Source of the DNA: Linanthus parryae
Taxonomy: Eukaryota > Streptophyta > Magnoliopsida > Ericales > Polemoniaceae
DNA length: 64,000 nt
Direction: 5' to 3'
Assembly (NCBI GenBank): GCA_023055425.1
Contig: JALGPY010000001.1
Location: forward strand, 69,992,994-70,056,993
The first letter of the stretch is position 1. Every line of letters starts with the position of its first letter. Made by a program: the position numbers and the translations under genes. Positions 11,197-24,526 of the stretch are shown in pieces. The notes below the pieces were generated by a model. It saw nothing but the letters and a program-made list of their open reading frames with translations. It made no database searches and was not told the origin of the DNA.

Positions 11197-12709
11197 TGAA
11201 ATACCCTGTTTTGTGACTATGGGTATTTTGTGATATTATTATATGTGTTGGGAGTTAAATTTCAATGTTGGGAGTTATTTTTAAGTGTTTACTAGCATTT
11301 GGGGCCTTTGTGACTCTAATCAAAAGTTTTTAGTGCCTTTTATTAAATTTAGGGAGGTGGTTGTCTTTTTTCCTAAACTAGGGGGGATGTCTTTTCCCAC
11401 TGATTGGTATGTTTTTGACCCAAAATCCATCAGACGTGAATTCCCTTCATTCAATCAGATTTCAATCCGATTTCTTCCCTTTCTTGGTTCGATTCTTCCC
11501 CAATTTCTCATCAATCATCATCTCTCTCGATCTTTATCTCTCTCACGATCATCTTTCTCTCATCTTCCTCTGAAACCCTCCTCTCTCTCTCCCTCACGTT
11601 CACTCTCTGTCTCCCTCTCTGCTCGACGGTACCACAGGAGCTGCAGCGGCGGCATCAACCACCACCGCCGCCGCCGCCTCTCTCTCTCTCTGTTCAGGTA
11701 AGTCCGTCTCTCTCTCTCTCTATCTCTCTCCCTTTTTTATTCTTTTCTTCTTCTCTTCTCCTTCTCATCCTCCATGTATGACGCTCTGTTCTTCTCTCCT
11801 ACCTCTGTTTTCTTTTCTTCTACTGTACTCTGCGTTCTTTGTCTTCTTCTCCTTCTAGCTCTGTTTTGATTTCGTCTAAGAGGTCAATCTGACCACCGTT
11901 GTTTCCGGCAGCCTTCCACCGCCAAGCTCCACCGCCAACATCTCCGTCTCGCCATTAAACGTCTCTTGTGTTCATCTTCGTCACTTGTAAGTTGCTATAG
12001 TTCGTTGATTTCTTTCAATTTCATATTATAATTGGTTAATTCTTGTATTTAATCAAGCCTTTTTCGTCTTCATAGCTTGATTTATTGTTCATCATGTCGT
12101 ACCCATAAACCCTAGTTATGTAGGGGGTAAAAATTAAGCCAAAACAATAGGATCAACTAGTAACTACCACTTGTTTGATGTATTGGGTTGCTAAGACGAG
12201 TTGTAGTCGCCGGGTAATTAAATTGGAGTTAAAACCGAGACCGTTAGACTCATATTTGGAATTCGTCGCTATAGGGCTGTTTTTGTCACTGAAAGTTGTT
12301 GAATTTGTCATTAATGCTGTTCGGTTTATTAAATAGTGTCTAGACGTTGAAATTGGTTGGAATATTGGAGTTTTAACACTCGTTTTGTGACCGTGACACT
12401 AAGTTTGAGAGAATTTGTGAGTTGTGCCTAGTATAATGTAAGTCTAATTTGATTGGTAACCTTTTTGTTTAAGTTAATTAGCCTAGTGGATGCTAAAATT
12501 GGACCGGCTAGTAGAGTTCGTTATCGACCTAGAATCAATCGTCATAATCACGTGAGTATCGGGTTTACTTGGGAACGTTAGGGTGGTGTTAGAACCATAA
12601 ACCATTCAGCGTCATATGCATGTAATCTAGTTTAGCACTTATATTACTAAAATATTATAATTAATTAGATTATTGTTAACTTGTAGGCGACGAGTTCACA
12701 GACGACGGG
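11197..12709 (+). repeat. E 3' LTR, first part
   Basis: Matches 1996-3524 with scattered substitutions and small indels, including the TGAAATACCC start, the CT-rich leader, and the CAG|gtaagt donor at 11698. It stops at ...cagacgacggg where solo LTR D was inserted. The remaining third is at 24527-25552. Confidence 0.9.
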
Positions 12710-14882
12710 TGTTCGAAAAAATCCCAAGTATAGGATATCGTCTCAAGTAATAATCCGGTAAGTCCGGAGTCAAAACACAAGGAGAGGAGGTTTAGACAAT
12801 GACTTACTATCACTAAATAAACGACAAACTAAAGCAAGAAACACAAACTCTCAATGGCTTTAAAGCTTGCCAAGGTATCAAATCCACCACAAAACTTGAT
12901 GGAGCAAGTTTAGAGTACGATTTAGAGAACAAAGTAAATGACTACTAAAGCGACAATTCAAGAAACTAAGTGAAACGACAAGTAATGAGGGGCTAGGGAT
13001 CATCGGTTTCTCTAGTGACCAATCCTCCTATTAGATTCAAGCCCGGTTCTCAAATTACATGTAGCAATCCACAAGACAAGTATGTCAAGAAGAGATTGCT
13101 TATTGCACTCCGACTCGCCACAAATGAAGTGTGTAGTCCTAACACACTAATCAAGTACTAATGAGGCTATTCAAATGAGATTCTCCGAATTTCAAGTGTT
13201 TCAAGCATCAACCATATGTAAACACACATAGATGTTTCCACATGAAAGATCAAGCAACAAATGAGATTTGTAAATTCTCACTCAAATCACCTAACTAGAA
13301 CTCGGTTTGTCAAAGTTAGGATTGACGAGTTCCTCTCACTCAAATGCAACTTCAAATCAAACACGTCAAAAGTATTCGCACATCTACCTATTCAATGCAT
13401 CAAATACTTCAACAAGAGAAATCCAAACATTGCACTAAGCATTCAAGTGAACCCAATTCAACCCATTCATCCTTGAAGTTCAACTTGAATCATTATGGAG
13501 ATTTAGACACTAGATAGTCCCAAATCACCCAAGCAAATTGAATTAGCTAGACATAATAGAAAATTCAAGAGAGATTGAGAGAAATTTAACTTTCAATAAT
13601 CAAAACTTGAATTTATACTTGATAGCACCAATACATTTGCCACTAATTCAATCCCAAACACTTGTTTCAACTACACAAAACTAAGAACAAAAATAGCCAA
13701 AACACAAACTAAGCTATGAAAATTAAACAATTATCAAGCTCAATCTCTGCTGCTGCTGCTACAGCAAGAACTCAGCAGCAGCAACCCAGCAGTCCATCTA
13801 ACAACCCAGAAATGCTCAAGAACAGAGCACATATGGAGCACTGCAACAACAACAAAACAGACCCAAAAATTCGTCCAGAAACGTCTTGAATTCGTCCTCC
13901 TCTCTCTCCCTCTTCCTATTTCTGTGTTCTTGACTCTTAGAAAGCTCAAGAACAACCCTTGATAGGGCGAAATCAGAGAGAGAGAGAGAGAGAGGAGAAA
14001 CAGAGACCCAAAACAGAGGCGTGTAGAACCGACGAGTCAGAGAGAGAAGGCTTTGATTTCTTCAAGCTTTGTTTATATAGCCTTGTATTCGGGATTACTT
14101 GGCCTCCAAGAACCCATCTCATCCATCCAATTCGTCTAATTCATCATGAATCGTTGATTTTCAGAACCTTCAAGAACCCTAGCTAATTTGGGGCTTTCTT
14201 CTTCGTAATTTGTTGGGCCAAATTGAAGGTTGAAGTAGACAAATCATGGGATGGGGAGCATTTTGGGTTTGATTTCGCCTGATTTCGTGAAGATTTGGGG
14301 GTCCAACGAGTCTTGTTGGAGCTTCGAACGAAGCTTCGTGGCCTTCCATGGCTTCTCCTCTGTCTTAGCGTCGCGAGGAAGAAGAAACACGTCTGGTTGT
14401 GAGTTGTTTCGCCGAAAATACGCGCAACTCCCCCTTAGTTGCTGAAATGTTTTAAAAGACCCCCGTCTCTTACTTAAAACATTCTGAAAATGGCACTCTG
14501 ACCCCCACTCCGTTAAGAACTCATCTTTTTAGTCCTTTAAAACTTTATAAACTTGCATTTAGCTCCCCATTCCGTTAAAATCTCTTCACATGAGCCCTCT
14601 AAACATTAGAACACTTGACTTTGACCCTTGACTTTGACTTTTAACTCGCAATTTCTTCAATCTTGACCTCTCAAATCTTCAATAATCTTCTAATTAAGCG
14701 CTCCAAGTACCTTCTTCTTGGCTCTTGAGGCGAAAATCCTCTTCAAATTCATCGTTTAAGCTCCCCCTAGCTAGCCTCTTGCGTTTTAAAGCACATCTTT
14801 ACCTACAAAATTAGGATGAACAACCAAAACTACGAAAACAAGCATAAATCTAGAAAGAGAGATAAAATAGATAGATTACACA
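12710..14882 (-). mobile_element. D: Athila-like solo LTR, main part
   Basis: Bounded by TGTTCG at 12710 and TTAACA at 24526, with the 5-bp duplication ACGGG at 12705-12709 and 24527-24531. Both flanks belong to the same chromovirus LTR, so D is a complete insertion with no internal region: a solo LTR of about 2.2 kb. 'agtataggatatcgtctcaag' near 12735, oriented to the minus strand, resembles the block near the 3' end of Athila-type LTRs and of LTR H. It is interrupted at 14882 by element C. A GA repeat lies at 13974-13994; no coding frame is convincing. Confidence 0.78.
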
Positions 14883-17800
14883 TGTAATACCACTATATAT
14901 TTAGCAGGGTTAATAGGGTAATTACATAAAAATTTCGCGGGTGATTGTCAATTTCATTTTCGAAAATTATTTTTACATTATTTCAGTTTTCATATCAACT
15001 TATAATTTTCTAAATATCGAATACGAGCTCCCAATGTGTATAAGCTCCAATTATGTGTTAATCATTTGTTCTTCCAAATATGATATTTTATTTAAAACAC
15101 CATATTTCTTTAAGAAAGAGGCGATTGTGCATTTTCTTAAAATATAATGAAATTGAGAGCTAAACGTTGCATTATTAGAAACTAAGGGGGAGTGATTGTC
15201 TTTTATATAAACAAATACACACACACATACCAATAACAATACCCCCATTCTTACACCAGTACATTTTCAGTACAATATGTGATGTATACACAACAAATAC
15301 CCGTGCAATACATAAAGAAAGAAAAGAAAAAAAAAAGTTAATAATAATAAAAAAAAAAAAACAAAAAAAAAAAAACAAACAATTTTGTTTCAACCAATGT
15401 CTGCACAAATTTTGTGTCCTCCAACACAATACCCACTCTCTTCTTCCTCCATCTCTCTCTTCGTCACCTTCTTTCTCTCCCCCTTCTTCTATTTAATTCT
15501 TCTTATTCTTCTCCTCTTCACAACACCACCACCCCCGAGACCAACACCGGCCACCACCTCCTCCGCCATCTCCCTCGCCTCTCTGCCCCTCTTATATATA
15601 TCTCTCTCTCCCCCTCTGTCTCACTGAAGAACAGCAGCAACAACAGCAGCGGCAGCAGCTGCAAGAAGGCAGCCGCCACCACCAACACCTCCGGCACCAA
15701 CACCACCGAAGCCACCACCTCCAACTCTCTCGAAGCTCTCAATCTCCCCTCTTCCTCTCTGTCGGAACGCCGATACAACAGCAGCAGAAGCAGCAAGGTG
15801 GCAGCAGCAGCAGAGGCCGAAGCCCACGCCGCCGCCGCCATTAACGCCGGCGTCGAGCTCGGCAAAGCAACCCAGGCCGAAACCCAGCTCCTAAAACCCC
15901 TTGATATAGACGTTTAGAGCTCTGAGGAGACCCGAAACAACGCCAGCAGGAGCTAAGGAAGCCGAAATCTCCGGCGTTAAGAACCGTCGGTGGACCTCCA
16001 ACGTCGCCGGCGAAATTTTGGACCAGCCAATCCGACGATACCCATCTCCCTATCGGTGTTTCGTTGCGTTCCTGAGAGTCCAAGGAGCACGGGGAGCCAC
16101 CCAAACGCGACCAGAAGCAGCCGGAGCAACCACGTAGAGAACCACCGCCGAGCTCGCCGGCGGCAAGCTCGACCCGCCCCATTTCTTGACCGATTCTCTC
16201 CGTTCTTGGTGTGGGTATGCTCTAAATCCCGTCTTACTTCATTTTTAGCCATCGAAATTACATCTTGTTAACTGAAATTGGGACTAGGATTGAGTCTCAT
16301 GGAAGAAGGAAATGGTTCTTACGTGACTTTAAACTAGGGGACTGTTTTGGTATTTTTCAGAAAGTTTGGGGGTAGTATATGTCACTATTAGAAACAGGTT
16401 AGTATGAATGGGGGAGTTAATGGTAGTTTGGGCATCTTATTTTGTTAAATCAATAATTGATTAAGCTATTCTCTGAAAATAGTAAGAGAAATAATAAACA
16501 AAATTTCTCATAATTAATTACTTGTTTAATAGGGTTGTTTTACTAAAATAAACACTTGACAAGTAATTTTAGTATGTTTATCTAGCAAGATATATATCGT
16601 AAATATTTTTAAATAGCTATGTTAGTTGGCCCAAATCCTACAATTAGCATGTTTACTCTAAATTTTGAATTAGAAATATTTTTATTAATATAAAGAGTTA
16701 CAACGAAAAATAAAGTAAAATGAATCAGCATGTTTTCCTAAAAACAAAGCTAGTTAATTAGTATTGTGTCTATATAAATGAGAATAGCATTATTCTTTGG
16801 CATAGAAATATACAAGTTTCATTATATGAATGCCCTTTTATATAATTAATTTATTATAAGGCTTATTTTGTAATAATATTTAGACATTTCCTCCATTTAA
16901 ATTGTGACGATAATCTATTATTGCTTCTTAATTAACTTGCGGGTTTTTTCTTTATAATTAATGATAAATGATCAAAATTTACCTTCAAAGTAATTGCCAC
17001 AGTAAACTCTTAACTAGCTTAAATATCTATTATTATCTTCATAATATTATTCCCTAAACGACTATGGCTTAAAATTATTATTTATCATTATTAATAAATA
17101 GGTTCTTGTAAATTATATTAGGGTATAATTTGTTGGGAAAATTAATCGCGGGCACTTCACTTAGAGCACCATTGAATTTGTCGTATGAATATACGTATTA
17201 ATTAGGATTATTTGCGTATTTGTAGACACCCAATTCGTAGGCGATGAGTTATCGAGTACGAGTACTAGGACTTCTCTTGTCGCGCGTGCACCACTCTACT
17301 TGTTTCGGTAAGTTCATATGTACAACACCTTAACTGTCAAAATGTGAACTTGGCGTGCGTTGCTTTCAGACTATAATCTTGCTATATCTCGTGATACTTG
17401 GATTATTTTATGAAATGATCAAATGTTTGAGAATCATGATTTTGAGAACTCTTTGAATATCCCGTTTGGGAAAAATATGCAGTTATTGAAACGATCTTTG
17501 AATCAAACGATATGATTCCGTAATGACGATGAGTAATGCACTATAATATAAATGGGGCGATGTACAGATGATGTGTATGGAGGCTACGGCCGGAGGCGCA
17601 TGTGAGTCGATCCTCCTCGGGTGCTAATCCTACGAGATTACATACCCGGCCCCCGTGGTTGGCTGTCACGCACCGAGGTGGTGCAGTCCCGGGGTTATTT
17701 ATATGTGAAAACTATGGAGTACTACTTATGCCTGTGTGGGTCACTACGGTATAGGGGTGTCGACACTTAATGTCTCATAGTTATGGTTATGAGCGGGGAT

Positions 17801-18389
17801 TGACGTAGGGGCTCCCACAACGCTCGGGTGAATTGGGATCCGTGATATCCCAAGAGGCACCCTATTGTGATTTATTGCATCGTGACCCCTCTGTGGACAT
17901 TCGTTACCCGCTGGTCTCTTATACGTCCAGCCAAACTAATGATGAAAATGTGGAATCAGTTATTATTGTTACAGTTCATGTGGGTTTACTCCAGTTACGC
18001 GTTGATTATCTAATTGTGTAGCCAAAACTCGTTTTACATGTTGTAGTATGATTATTACTCAGTTTTTACTGACTTAAAATTTTCCTGCGGTCGGCTTTCG
18101 CTATTTCAAAACCCGCAGGTTAGCGATGAGGTGGGGACGTTCACGACACTTTGGACATGAAAGCTTGCTAGTTGGAAGATCACATAGTATATCATCTCAC
18201 CTAAAAGTGTATTCCTTGATTTTCAAAATGAAAATTGTAAAAGTTATAATTTGAAGTTTTATGTTATCGATGGTTGTACTAACTGTGAACCGACGATCCT
18301 TATCCGTTCCCAATGGGGTTCATCACCCCGGGCGGAGGCATCTTTCCAAATGTACGGTTCGGCCGACCGTATGATTTGGGGGTGTTGCA
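14883..18389 (+). repeat. C 5' LTR
   Basis: 3,507 bp, TGTAATACC...GGTGTTGCA. It contains a CT- and GC-rich leader-like stretch (15420-16250) whose long open frames on both strands recur exactly in the other LTR and have no recognisable domain. A donor-like site lies at about 16214, and a mini-exon-like block AG|GCGATGAGTT...|gtaagt at 17241-17307. A 'ggtgtcgacactta' block lies near 17757, and an acceptor-like cag at 18118. A 19-bp segment present in the other LTR near 24277-24300 is missing here. Confidence 0.92.
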
Positions 18390-18391
18390 GA

Positions 18392-18404
18392 TGGTATCAG
18401 AGCC
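18392..18404 (+). other. C primer-binding site (initiator Met-tRNA)
   Basis: TGGTATCAGAGCC lies two bases after the 5' LTR and is a perfect match to the common plant initiator-Met primer site for minus-strand DNA synthesis. Confidence 0.92.
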
Positions 18405-20916
18405 GACGGTTCTAAGTTAGTACGACCCTTCGGTCTGAATTAAAATAAGATTTTTCAAAATTAAAATGGATATAGGACAACTAAAACCGGTAATAAAATT
18501 AAACAAGCCGGGGTTTGCAGGGTAGTTTATTCCCTATTTATCTGATATTCGTTAACATAACATGATTTACAGCTCCGAGGATTCGACATGGAGAGTCGAT
18601 CCAAAATAATAACCATTTAGAGTAATCGCTTGTTCGACAGTGATACGGTTAGGGTATCTAACTCTTAGGATAACCCTGGGAAAATCTCATTTTTCGGCCA
18701 CTAATGACTTTGGGTTAGGAGACATCATGGGAGTGCTAAGGTGTTGGAGTAGTTAACCCTAGACAAAGTGTGAAGACTTTCATCGAGAAAATATGACAAA
18801 TTTTAGGTACCGGTTGGATTAGTATTTTGAAGACAAGAGACAAGAATGAGTACTTTTGGGAGTCTTTTCTGGTGAATGAATAAAATCATTTTAGTGGCAT
18901 CGAGGATGTTCTCACCTAAGAAAAGCAACTTCAAGGTCAACTTGTTGAGTTTCGACTCGTTTTAGCTAAATTGTTATAGTTATTGAATGAATTTGAAGTG
19001 TTGATAGGAGTCTACTACCAATAATTGGCACCCGGGAGACTTTGCTAGACGGAGTTGTCTTAAATAATTTTGGAACTTTGACGATACTTAACTAATCAAA
19101 ATTTATGCGTTACCTTGAGTATGGTTACCCTAATACTGCTTGATAATCAGGATTTTTATTTGGTTATGTATTGATTACATGACTCAGTTGGGAGGAATGG
19201 TGTTTATCTTAATGTTGAATTTCGGTCTGAAAATTGTTTTTGAGTTTTGATTTAAATTTCGGAAATTTATATTGGAGTCTGTTAAGTTTGTAGTTGGAGT
19301 CTGCTATCTCATGACGTTACTCGGAATATATTATTATACTATGAAAAATATCAGAAGCTTCTTATATTGGTTAACTATCTCAGATACTAGGGAATATTTG
19401 GAGTGTTGATATAATATCGCATGCGGTCGAAATAAGTGTTCAGATATGGGCTGTCTTTAAAAGTTATATGTTTTGCTTATGCCGCTTTAAGGTTCTACGT
19501 TTTGTAAGGCTTGGGGAAAATGTTGTACGCTCTCCAGTTTTGCGTTGTTCAGCTTATGGTGTGTGGTATGAATTTTATGGAAAATATAATAACAGTTACA
19601 TGGAAATAAAATGTAAAGAAAAGCTTAGAGTCCCTAAAGGAAATTAGAAGCATATTACAACTTTGAGTTTGGAGGTTTATTTGGATAATGTCAGTTAGGG
19701 TTACAAGTTATCTGGTGAAATTCTTGTGAGTCCACAATTATAAGTTGAGTGACAATTTGGATTACGAAGAGTTATGACTTTAAATCATTGTTTGGATATT
19801 GGTTAGAACACTATGTGGAAGCGTATGTGTAAAGATCATGTAGATAGAATACGAGTCCTTAGTTTTCACTTGGTAAAACAGTCGGTTATCGGAATATTAC
19901 TTCGTGTATTTCCAAGTACTAAACTTATAGAAGAACCTACCAGGAGAAATCCGGCCCAATATGGCCTAAGACACAGTTAAAAGGAGTAGACAGTTTGGTA
20001 CCACATCTGTACAAGGACCAACTATAAAGTCACGGACCTCTATTAGCTTGAATATTTGACTCCTTGTAAGGTTTCTACATATGAGTTTGAAATACGTGAT
20101 ATGAGACATATGAATTGTATGTGATTATGTGCTAGTATGAACATTTGATGAAAGGCAAAGACTTGATGAGAAGTAGATTGGCATAATGATGAGATCATGA
20201 TATTGTAAAAACCAGACTGGCTTGCTCGGAGAAATTGATTTGAGAATCTGGCATGAAAACAAAGTAGAATCACAAGATCTAGTTGCCCGATTTGGGCCAA
20301 AGTTCTTTTTGCAAGAAAGAGGAAAGATGTATAGTAGAAAATTTATGTGAAAAATTTGATAATACGTTAGCAATGGTCGTGTTCCACGTGCCACATACAT
20401 GATATATTGCCTATTTTCTAGTGGTTTCTTTGTCTTGGACATTATCAGTTGTGCTTTGATAGGCATTATGCCAAGTTTGGATTGCTTAGTAGTTAGCTTT
20501 GATGATGTACGGTTGTGGTTTCCTTGGATAATTTGGAGTTCTCATTACTAGCCACAAAATAAAATAAAATTAGGGAATGCAAAATGTTAGGGTGTAAGGA
20601 GCAAGCCAACACAGTGACTGGTACACTCCTGTCCATTCCACCTCAATGTTCGTTTTATTTGAGGCACCATTTTCCTTTATCTCGTTCCTAGAATTCAAGT
20701 AGGAACCCTATGAGTAGGACTATCTACTATCAGACCCGGTTCTATTTGATTTGGAAACCTATATGACAGGAATAATTGGAGTGTCACGAACAGCCCGTAC
20801 GTGCTTACTATTTGTGTAGTCATTTCGTCTTCCTTAAGAGTCATCTCGCATGTCGCATTTAGGCACACTGTTTTGATATGGGGGGATGTTTTCCTACGCT
20901 TCGGGGACGAAGCTTT
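18405..20916 (+). other. C internal region, no coding capacity seen
   Basis: About 2.5 kb, AT-rich, with stops in all frames. No gag, protease, RT, RNase H or integrase motif was found on either strand; the longest open frames (minus strand near 20043-20466) look random. It may keep packaging and dimerisation signals, which I cannot identify by eye. Confidence 0.75.
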
Positions 20917-20934
20917 GTTTTAAGGGGGTAGTGA
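20917..20934 (+). other. C polypurine tract
   Basis: TTTTAAGGGGGTAGTGA directly precedes the 3' LTR start TGTAATACC. The upstream 'ttcggggacgaagctttg' hairpin (20900-20918) is typical of the end of Tekay/Del-type internal regions. Confidence 0.75.
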
Positions 20935-23900
20935 TGTAATACCACTATATATTTAGCAGGGTTAATAGGGTAATTACATAAAAATTTCGCGGGTGATTGT
21001 CAATTTCATTTTCGAAAATTATTTTTACATTATTTCAGTTTTCATATCAACTTATAATTTTCTAAATATCGAATACGAGCTCCCAATGTGTATAAGCTCC
21101 AATTATGTGTTAATCATTTGTTCTTCCAAATATGATATTTTATTTAAAACACCATATTTCTTTAAGAAAGAGGCGATTGTGCATTTTCTTAAAATATAAT
21201 GAAATTGAGAGCTAAACGTTGCATTATTAGAAACTAAGGGGGAGTGATTGTCTTTTATATAAACAAATACACACACACATACCAATAACAATACCCCCAT
21301 TCTTACACCAGTACATTTTCAGTACAATATGTGATGTATACACAACAAATACCCGTGCAATACATAAAGAAAGAAAAGAAAAAAAAAGTTAATAATAATA
21401 AAAAAAAAAAAAAAAAAAAAAAACAAACAATTTTGTTTCAACCAATGTCTGCACAAATTTTGTGTCCTCCAACACAATACCCACTCTCTTCTTCCTCCAT
21501 CTCTCTCTCCGTCACCTTCTTTCTCTCCCCCTTCTTCTATTTAATTCTTCTTATTCTTCTCCTCTTCACAACACCACCACCCCCGAGACCAACACCGGCC
21601 ACCACCTCCTCCGCCATCTCCCTCGCCTCTCTGCCCCTCTTATATATATCTCTCTCTCCCCCTCTGTCTCACTGAAGAACAGCAGCAACAACAGCAGCGG
21701 CAGCAGCTGCAAGAAGGCAGCCGCCACCACCAACACCTCCGGCACCAACACCACCGAAGCCACCACCTCCAACTCTCTCGAAGCTCTCAATCTCCCCTCT
21801 TCCTCTCTGTCGGAACGCCGATACAACAGCAGCAGAAGCAGCAAGGTGGCAGCAGCAGCAGAGGCCGAAGCCCACGCCGCCGCCGCCATTAACGCCGGCG
21901 TCGAGCTCGGCAAAGCAACCCAGGCCGAAACCCAGCTCCTAAAACCCCTTGATATAGACGTTTAGAGCTCTGAGGAGACCCGAAACAACGCCAGCAGGAG
22001 CTAAGGAAGCCGAAATCTCCGGCGTTAAGAACCGTCGGTGGACCTCCAACGTCGCCGGCGAAATTTTGGACCAGCCAATCCGACGATACCCATCTCCCTA
22101 TCGGTGTTTCGTTGCGTTCCTGAGAGTCCAAGGAGCACGGGGAGCCACCCAAACGCGACCAGAAGCAGCCGGAGCAACCACGTAGAGAACCACCGCCGAG
22201 CTCGCCGGCGGCAAGCTCGACCCGCCCCATTTCTTGACCGATTCTCTCCGTTCTTGGTGTGGGTATGCTCTAAATCCCGTCTTACTTCATTTTTAGCCAT
22301 CGAAATTACATCTTGTTAACTGAAATTGGGACTAGGATTGAGTCTCATGGAAGAAGGAAATGGTTCTTACGTGACTTTAAACTAGGGGACTGTTTTGGTA
22401 TTTTTCAGAAAGTTTGGGGGTAGTATATGTCACTATTAGAAACAGGTTAGTATGAATGGGGGAGTTAATGGTAGTTTGGGCATCTTATTTTGTTAAATCA
22501 ATAATTGATTAAGCTATTCTCTGAAAATAGTAAGAGAAATAATAAACAAAATTTCTCATAATTAATTACTTGTTTAATAGGGTTGTTTTACTAAAATAAA
22601 CACTTGACAAGTAATTTTAGTATGTTTATCTAGCAAGATATATATCGTAAATATTTTTAAATAGCTATGTTAGTTGGCCCAAATCCTACAAATAGCATGT
22701 TTACTCTAAATTTTGAATTAGAAATATTTTTATTAATATAAAGAGTTACAACGAAAAATAAAGTAAAATGAATCAGCATGTTTTCCTAAAAACAAAGCTA
22801 GTTAATTAGTATTGTGTCTATATAAATGAGAATAGCATTATTCTTTGGCATAGAAATATACAAGTTTCATTATATGAATGCCCTTTTATATAATTAATTT
22901 ATTATAAGGCTTATTTTGTAATAATATTTAGACATTTCCTCCATTTAAATTGTGACGATAATCTATTATTGCTTCTTAATTAACTTGCGGTTTTTTTCTT
23001 TATAATTAATGATAAATGATCAAAATTTACCTTCAAAGTAATTGCCACAGTAAACTCTTAACTAGCTTAAATCTCTAGTATTATCTTCATAATATTATTC
23101 CCTAAACGACTATGGCTTAAAATTATTATTTATCATTATTAATAAATAGGTTCTTGTAAATTATATTAGGGTATAATTTGTTGGGAAAATTAATCGCGGG
23201 CACTTCACTTAGAGCACCATTGAATTTGTCGTATGAATATACGTATTAATTAGGATTATTTGCGTATTTGTAGACACCCAATTCGTAGGCGACGAGTTAT
23301 CGAGTACGAGTACTAGGACTTCTCTTGTCGCGCGTGCACCACTCTACTTGTTTCGGTAAGTTCATATGTACAACACCTTAACTGTCAAAATGTGAACTTG
23401 GCGTGCGTTGCTTTCAGACTATAATCTTGCTATATCTCGTGATACTTGGATTATTTTATGAAATGATCAAATGTTTGAGAATCATGATTTTGAGAACTCT
23501 TTGAATATCCCGTTTGGGAAAAATATGCAGTTATTGAAACGATCTTTGAATCAAACGATATGATTCCGTAATGACGATGAGTAATGCACTATAATATAAA
23601 TGGGGCGATGTACAGAGGATGTGTGTGGAGGCTACGGCCGGAGGCGCATGTGAGTCGATCCTCCTCGGGTGCTAATCCTACGAGATTACATACCCGGCCC
23701 CCGTGGTTGGCTGTCACGCACCGAGGTGGTGCAGTCCCGGGGTTATTTATATGTGAAAACTATGGAGTACTACTTATGCCTGTGTGGGTCACTACGGTAT
23801 AGGGGTGTCGACACTTAAGGTCTCATAGTTATGGTTATGAGCGGGGATTGACGTAGGGGCTCCCACAACGCTCGGGTGAATTGGGATCCGTGATATCCCA

Positions 23901-24460
23901 AGAGGCACCATATTGTGATTTATTGCATCGTGACCCCTCTGTGGACATTCGTTACCCGCTGGTCTCTTATACGTCAAGCCAAACTAATGATGAAAATGTT
24001 GAATCAGTTATTATTGTTACAGTTCATGTGGGTTTACTCCAGTTACGCGTTGATTTTCTAATTGTGTAGCCAAAACTCGTTTTACATGTTGTAGTATGAT
24101 TCTTACTCAGTTTTTACTGACTTAAAATTTTCCTGCGGTCGGCTTTCGCTATTTCAAAACCCGCAGGTTAGCGATGAGGTGGGGACGTTCACGACACTTT
24201 GGACATGAAAGCTTGCTAGTTGGAAGATCACATAGTATATCATCTCACCTAAAAGTGTATTCCTTGATTTTCAAAAGATTATCACTGTTTGTATTTGTAT
24301 GGAAATTGTAAAAGTTATAATTTTAAGTTTTATGTTATCGATGGTTGTACTAACTGTGAACCGGCGATCCTTATCCGTTCCCAATGGGGTTCATCACCCC
24401 GGGCGGAGGCATCTTTCCAAATGTACGGTTCGGCCGGCCGTATGATTTGGGGGTGTTGCA
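20935..24460 (+). repeat. C 3' LTR
   Basis: 3,526 bp. It differs from the 5' LTR by few substitutions, a shorter A-run pattern near 21401-21424, and an extra 19 bp near 24277-24300. It repeats the mini-exon-like block at about 23289-23355 and the 'ggtgtcgacactta' block near 23804. It ends GGTGTTGCA followed by the ACACA duplication. Confidence 0.92.
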
Positions 24461-24465
24461 ACACA

Positions 24466-24526
24466 TATTAGCAAGTTATGAAGAGTTCATTAACATACTA
24501 AAACATGCATTTTTATGTCGTTAACA
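24466..24526 (-). mobile_element. D: solo LTR, remaining end
   Basis: The last 61 bp of solo LTR D beyond element C, ending TTAACA, followed by the second copy of the ACGGG duplication and then by chromovirus LTR sequence (tacgttgagtactacg) that matches 3525 onward. Confidence 0.75.

Larger units (their letters stand above)
14883..24460 (+). mobile_element. C: non-autonomous LTR retrotransposon with 3.5 kb LTRs
   Basis: LTRs at 14883-18389 and 20935-24460 are almost identical. They flank a 2.5 kb internal region that has a perfect Met-tRNA primer site, a polypurine tract and no recognisable coding sequence. Target-site duplication ACACA at 14878-14882 and 24461-24465 is exact. The 'cttcggggacgaagctt...taaggggg' end of the internal region and the LTR organisation resemble Tekay/Del chromoviruses, so C is probably a large retrotransposon derivative mobilised by an autonomous relative. 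The near-identity of the LTRs indicates that it is the youngest insertion in the left nest. Confidence 0.92.

Noticed and set aside
15414..16271. Overlapping open frames of 90-167 codons on both strands, repeated exactly at 21462-22319
   Set aside because: They lie in the GC-rich leader of LTR C, encode low-complexity Ser/Ala/Arg peptides, and are present twice only because LTRs are repeated.
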